Below, piece by piece: positions 62,570-64,000 of a DNA stretch of 64,000 nt (position 1 is the stretch's first letter; every line of letters begins with the position of its first letter). This stretch comes from Flavobacterium sp. HSC-32F16 (GTDB taxonomy: Bacteria > Bacteroidota > Bacteroidia > Flavobacteriales > Flavobacteriaceae): NCBI RefSeq assembly GCF_024171645.1, contig NZ_JALKAC010000001.1, forward strand, positions 558,001-622,000, in the 5' to 3' direction. Made by a program: the position numbers and the translations under genes. Under the pieces are notes generated by a model that was not told the DNA's origin, did not search any database, and was given only the letters and a program-made list of their open reading frames with translations.

Positions 62570-64000
62570 TTATTGTATTAACATTTTTCCTTTAAAAATG
62601 GCAGGTTTTGCTCCATTTTGTACTTCGATGGTATAGAAATAGATACCTGAGGCAAGATCTCTTCGCTGAAAAGTAAATTCATGATTTCCTTGTGATGCAT
62701 CAAGATCTGACTGTATGTAAAGAGTTCTTCCGGCTGTATCAAAAACTTTTAGTGTCGCTTTGTCTGCATTTTCAGGTAAATGATATTGAATTACCGTTTG
62801 ATTTGTAAATGGATTTGGATAATTTAAAAGAGCTGCTGAATTGTCTTTATTGATATCATCAACACCTAAGTTTTTTGAAATTTTATAAGTCAATGCGTTT
62901 GCCTCTGTATTTGAAATCATGGCAGATAAAATTTCTGTTTGAGCTGATACTTTTGCAATGGCTTGTTTTCCTGAAAGTGATTTATCCATTGAGAAACCTA
63001 CAATACTAATTTCGCCCTGACGTTCTGCGACTGAAACCGTGTAGCCCAAACCTGAAAGAAGTTCTTGTATATGCGCTTTGTTGCTGCCTTTTAAACGAAT
63101 ATCAAATGCCGCTGTCGAAACGGACTGATTGTCGATATAAAGCGTATTATCTTCAATGCTCAAAATCACATCTTCGTTACTTGTCAAAGCCATACGTTTT
63201 GAGCTTGCGGGATTTTCAAGTGTGCCGGACTGGATTTTATTAATCAATGAAATAATATCCAGTACGTTTAGGTTTTTATCTTTATTGATATCGGCCGCGC
63301 CGTAATTAAAGAATTTTGGTTTTTGGCTTAAGGTGTAATTCAAGGTCGACTGAATATCCAGAATATTTACAATTCCGTCTAAATTAGAATCTCCTTCTCT
63401 GTACGTTATGGTATAGGTAAGCACACTGTTTCTGGCAGATCCGGCGATTTGTCTTAATTCTAAAGTCTGGTTGTTTGCCACATTCCATTCACTTAAAATA
63501 TTCGTCAATTTAATACCGTCTTCAGGAACTGTAACCATTTGGAAATAATCTTTCAAAGTCATATTGTATGACTGAGTAGCATTAAAAATCGAATTGGTAT
63601 GATCGTAATGGTTAATTTTTTGATCTTTTAAAACGGCATATAATGTTAAAGGCAGTTCTCCCAAATTAATTTTCTGACGGTCTATTTTAAAACTCACCGC
63701 TGGTAAAAATGCAGCATCAATTCCGGTCAGTTCATTTTCTGAAAGGTCAACCGTTTTTAGTTTGGTTACTTTTGATACACTTTCCGGAATTGTTCCTGTT
63801 AGTTTATTTTTAGCCAGATTCAGATTTTGCAATTCACTGAATTTTCCAGTTTCTGCACTAATGTTTCCAGTTAAATTGTTATCCGGAAGATTAATTGAAA
63901 CCACATGTCCTTCATTGGTGGTAACACCTTTCCATTTCTTTTCATGAAGATTGTTAGATGATGTATCCCAAACCTCTTTCCAGCCTGTTCCGCCTGCACT
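62570..64000 (-). CDS. LRR and dockerin-type T9SS protein, 5' end outside window
   Basis: The frame is open to base 64000 (codons SAGGTGWKEVWDTSSNNLHE before the first in-window GTG at 63904), so the start lies beyond the window. Leucine-rich repeats (INLPDNNLTGNISAETGKFSELQNLNLAKNKLTGTIP) are followed by a region with paired dockerin-like calcium loops (GDSNLDGIVNILDIQSTLNY, ADINKDKNLNVLDIISLINK), then a beta module and a T9SS sorting domain (LNYPNPFTNQTVIQYHL...KVFDTAGRTLY...GIYFYTIE). It is directly upstream of the giant cohesin-like surface protein, and the two may interact. Confidence 0.85.
   Translation of the reverse strand, partial: SAGGTGWKEVWDTSSNNLHEKKWKGVTTNEGHVVSINLPDNNLTGNISAETGKFSELQNLNLAKNKLTGTIPESVSKVTKLKTVDLSENELTGIDAAFLPAVSFKIDRQKINLGELPLTLYAVLKDQKINHYDHTNSIFNATQSYNMTLKDYFQMVTVPEDGIKLTNILSEWNVANNQTLELRQIAGSARNSVLTYTITYREGDSNLDGIVNILDIQSTLNYTLSQKPKFFNYGAADINKDKNLNVLDIISLINKIQSGTLENPASSKRMALTSNEDVILSIEDNTLYIDNQSVSTAAFDIRLKGSNKAHIQELLSGLGYTVSVAERQGEISIVGFSMDKSLSGKQAIAKVSAQTEILSAMISNTEANALTYKISKNLGVDDINKDNSAALLNYPNPFTNQTVIQYHLPENADKATLKVFDTAGRTLYIQSDLDASQGNHEFTFQRRDLASGIYFYTIEVQNGAKPAIFKGKMLIQ

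Overview
The window is chromosomal DNA of a Flavobacterium-like member of the Bacteroidota. The evidence is low GC, TAnnTTTG-type -7 promoter boxes, T9SS C-terminal sorting domains, RHS proteins of the Flavobacterium type, Bacteroidota-type IS1/IS3/IS110 elements and a subtype II-C CRISPR-Cas locus with a very large Cas9.

Layout. (1) 1-4.8 kb: leftward-oriented RHS 'tip' cassettes (toxin fragment plus immunity gene) interleaved with IS1-family copies and remnants. (2) 4.9-5.7 kb: a zeta-like P-loop kinase overlapped by a 51-codon gene. (3) 5.75-17.9 kb: a complete II-C locus. cas1-cas2 point right and cas9 points left; between them lies an array of 87 identical 36-bp repeats and 86 spacers. 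The tracrRNA (about 17831-17920) diverges from cas9. Its anti-repeat shows that the array is transcribed leftward, so the leader is the 89 bp on the cas9 side. There a 20-bp perfect inverted repeat pairs a second, diverged anti-repeat with the leader-proximal repeat. (4) 18-25.7 kb: a decayed mobilizable element (two tyrosine recombinases, a TOPRIM primase-helicase split by a frameshift, MobC without a relaxase), followed by an IS110-family element with a structured 3' non-coding region. (5) 25.8-29.4 kb: a five-gene leftward operon (an MNT/HEPN-like protein plus two pairs of unrecognised paralogues) diverging from an XRE regulator over a 35-bp palindrome. This is my best candidate for an undescribed system. 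(6) 29.5-31.9 kb: two tandem IS3 transposases, the first with two of its three catalytic residues lost. (7) 32-36 kb: more RHS tips, immunity genes and IS1 copies; one SUKH immunity gene here is a near-duplicate of the one at 637-1119. (8) 36.1-38.2 kb: a frameshifted serine recombinase, a small gene and a Rep-like HxH protein. (9) 38.3-48.7 kb: the intact RHS locus (beta-propeller/T9SS protein, 1.6-kDa-residue-scale RHS partner with DUF5977 repeats, RHS protein with a His/Cys peptidase-like tip, lipoprotein). (10) 48.9-64 kb: ordinary chromosome (XRE, Crp/Fnr, AraC, a ring-cleavage dioxygenase plus esterase pair, patatin, a 2754-residue T9SS surface protein and a dockerin/LRR T9SS protein cut by the window edge).

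Reading the whole: the RHS locus at 38-48 kb points left, and its displaced tips lie downstream on the same strand at 32-36 kb and again at 0.6-4.8 kb. The CRISPR-Cas locus, the mobilizable element and the HEPN operon appear to have been inserted into that tip array, making the window a stacked defence and conflict island. All calls come from reading the sequence; no searches were run.
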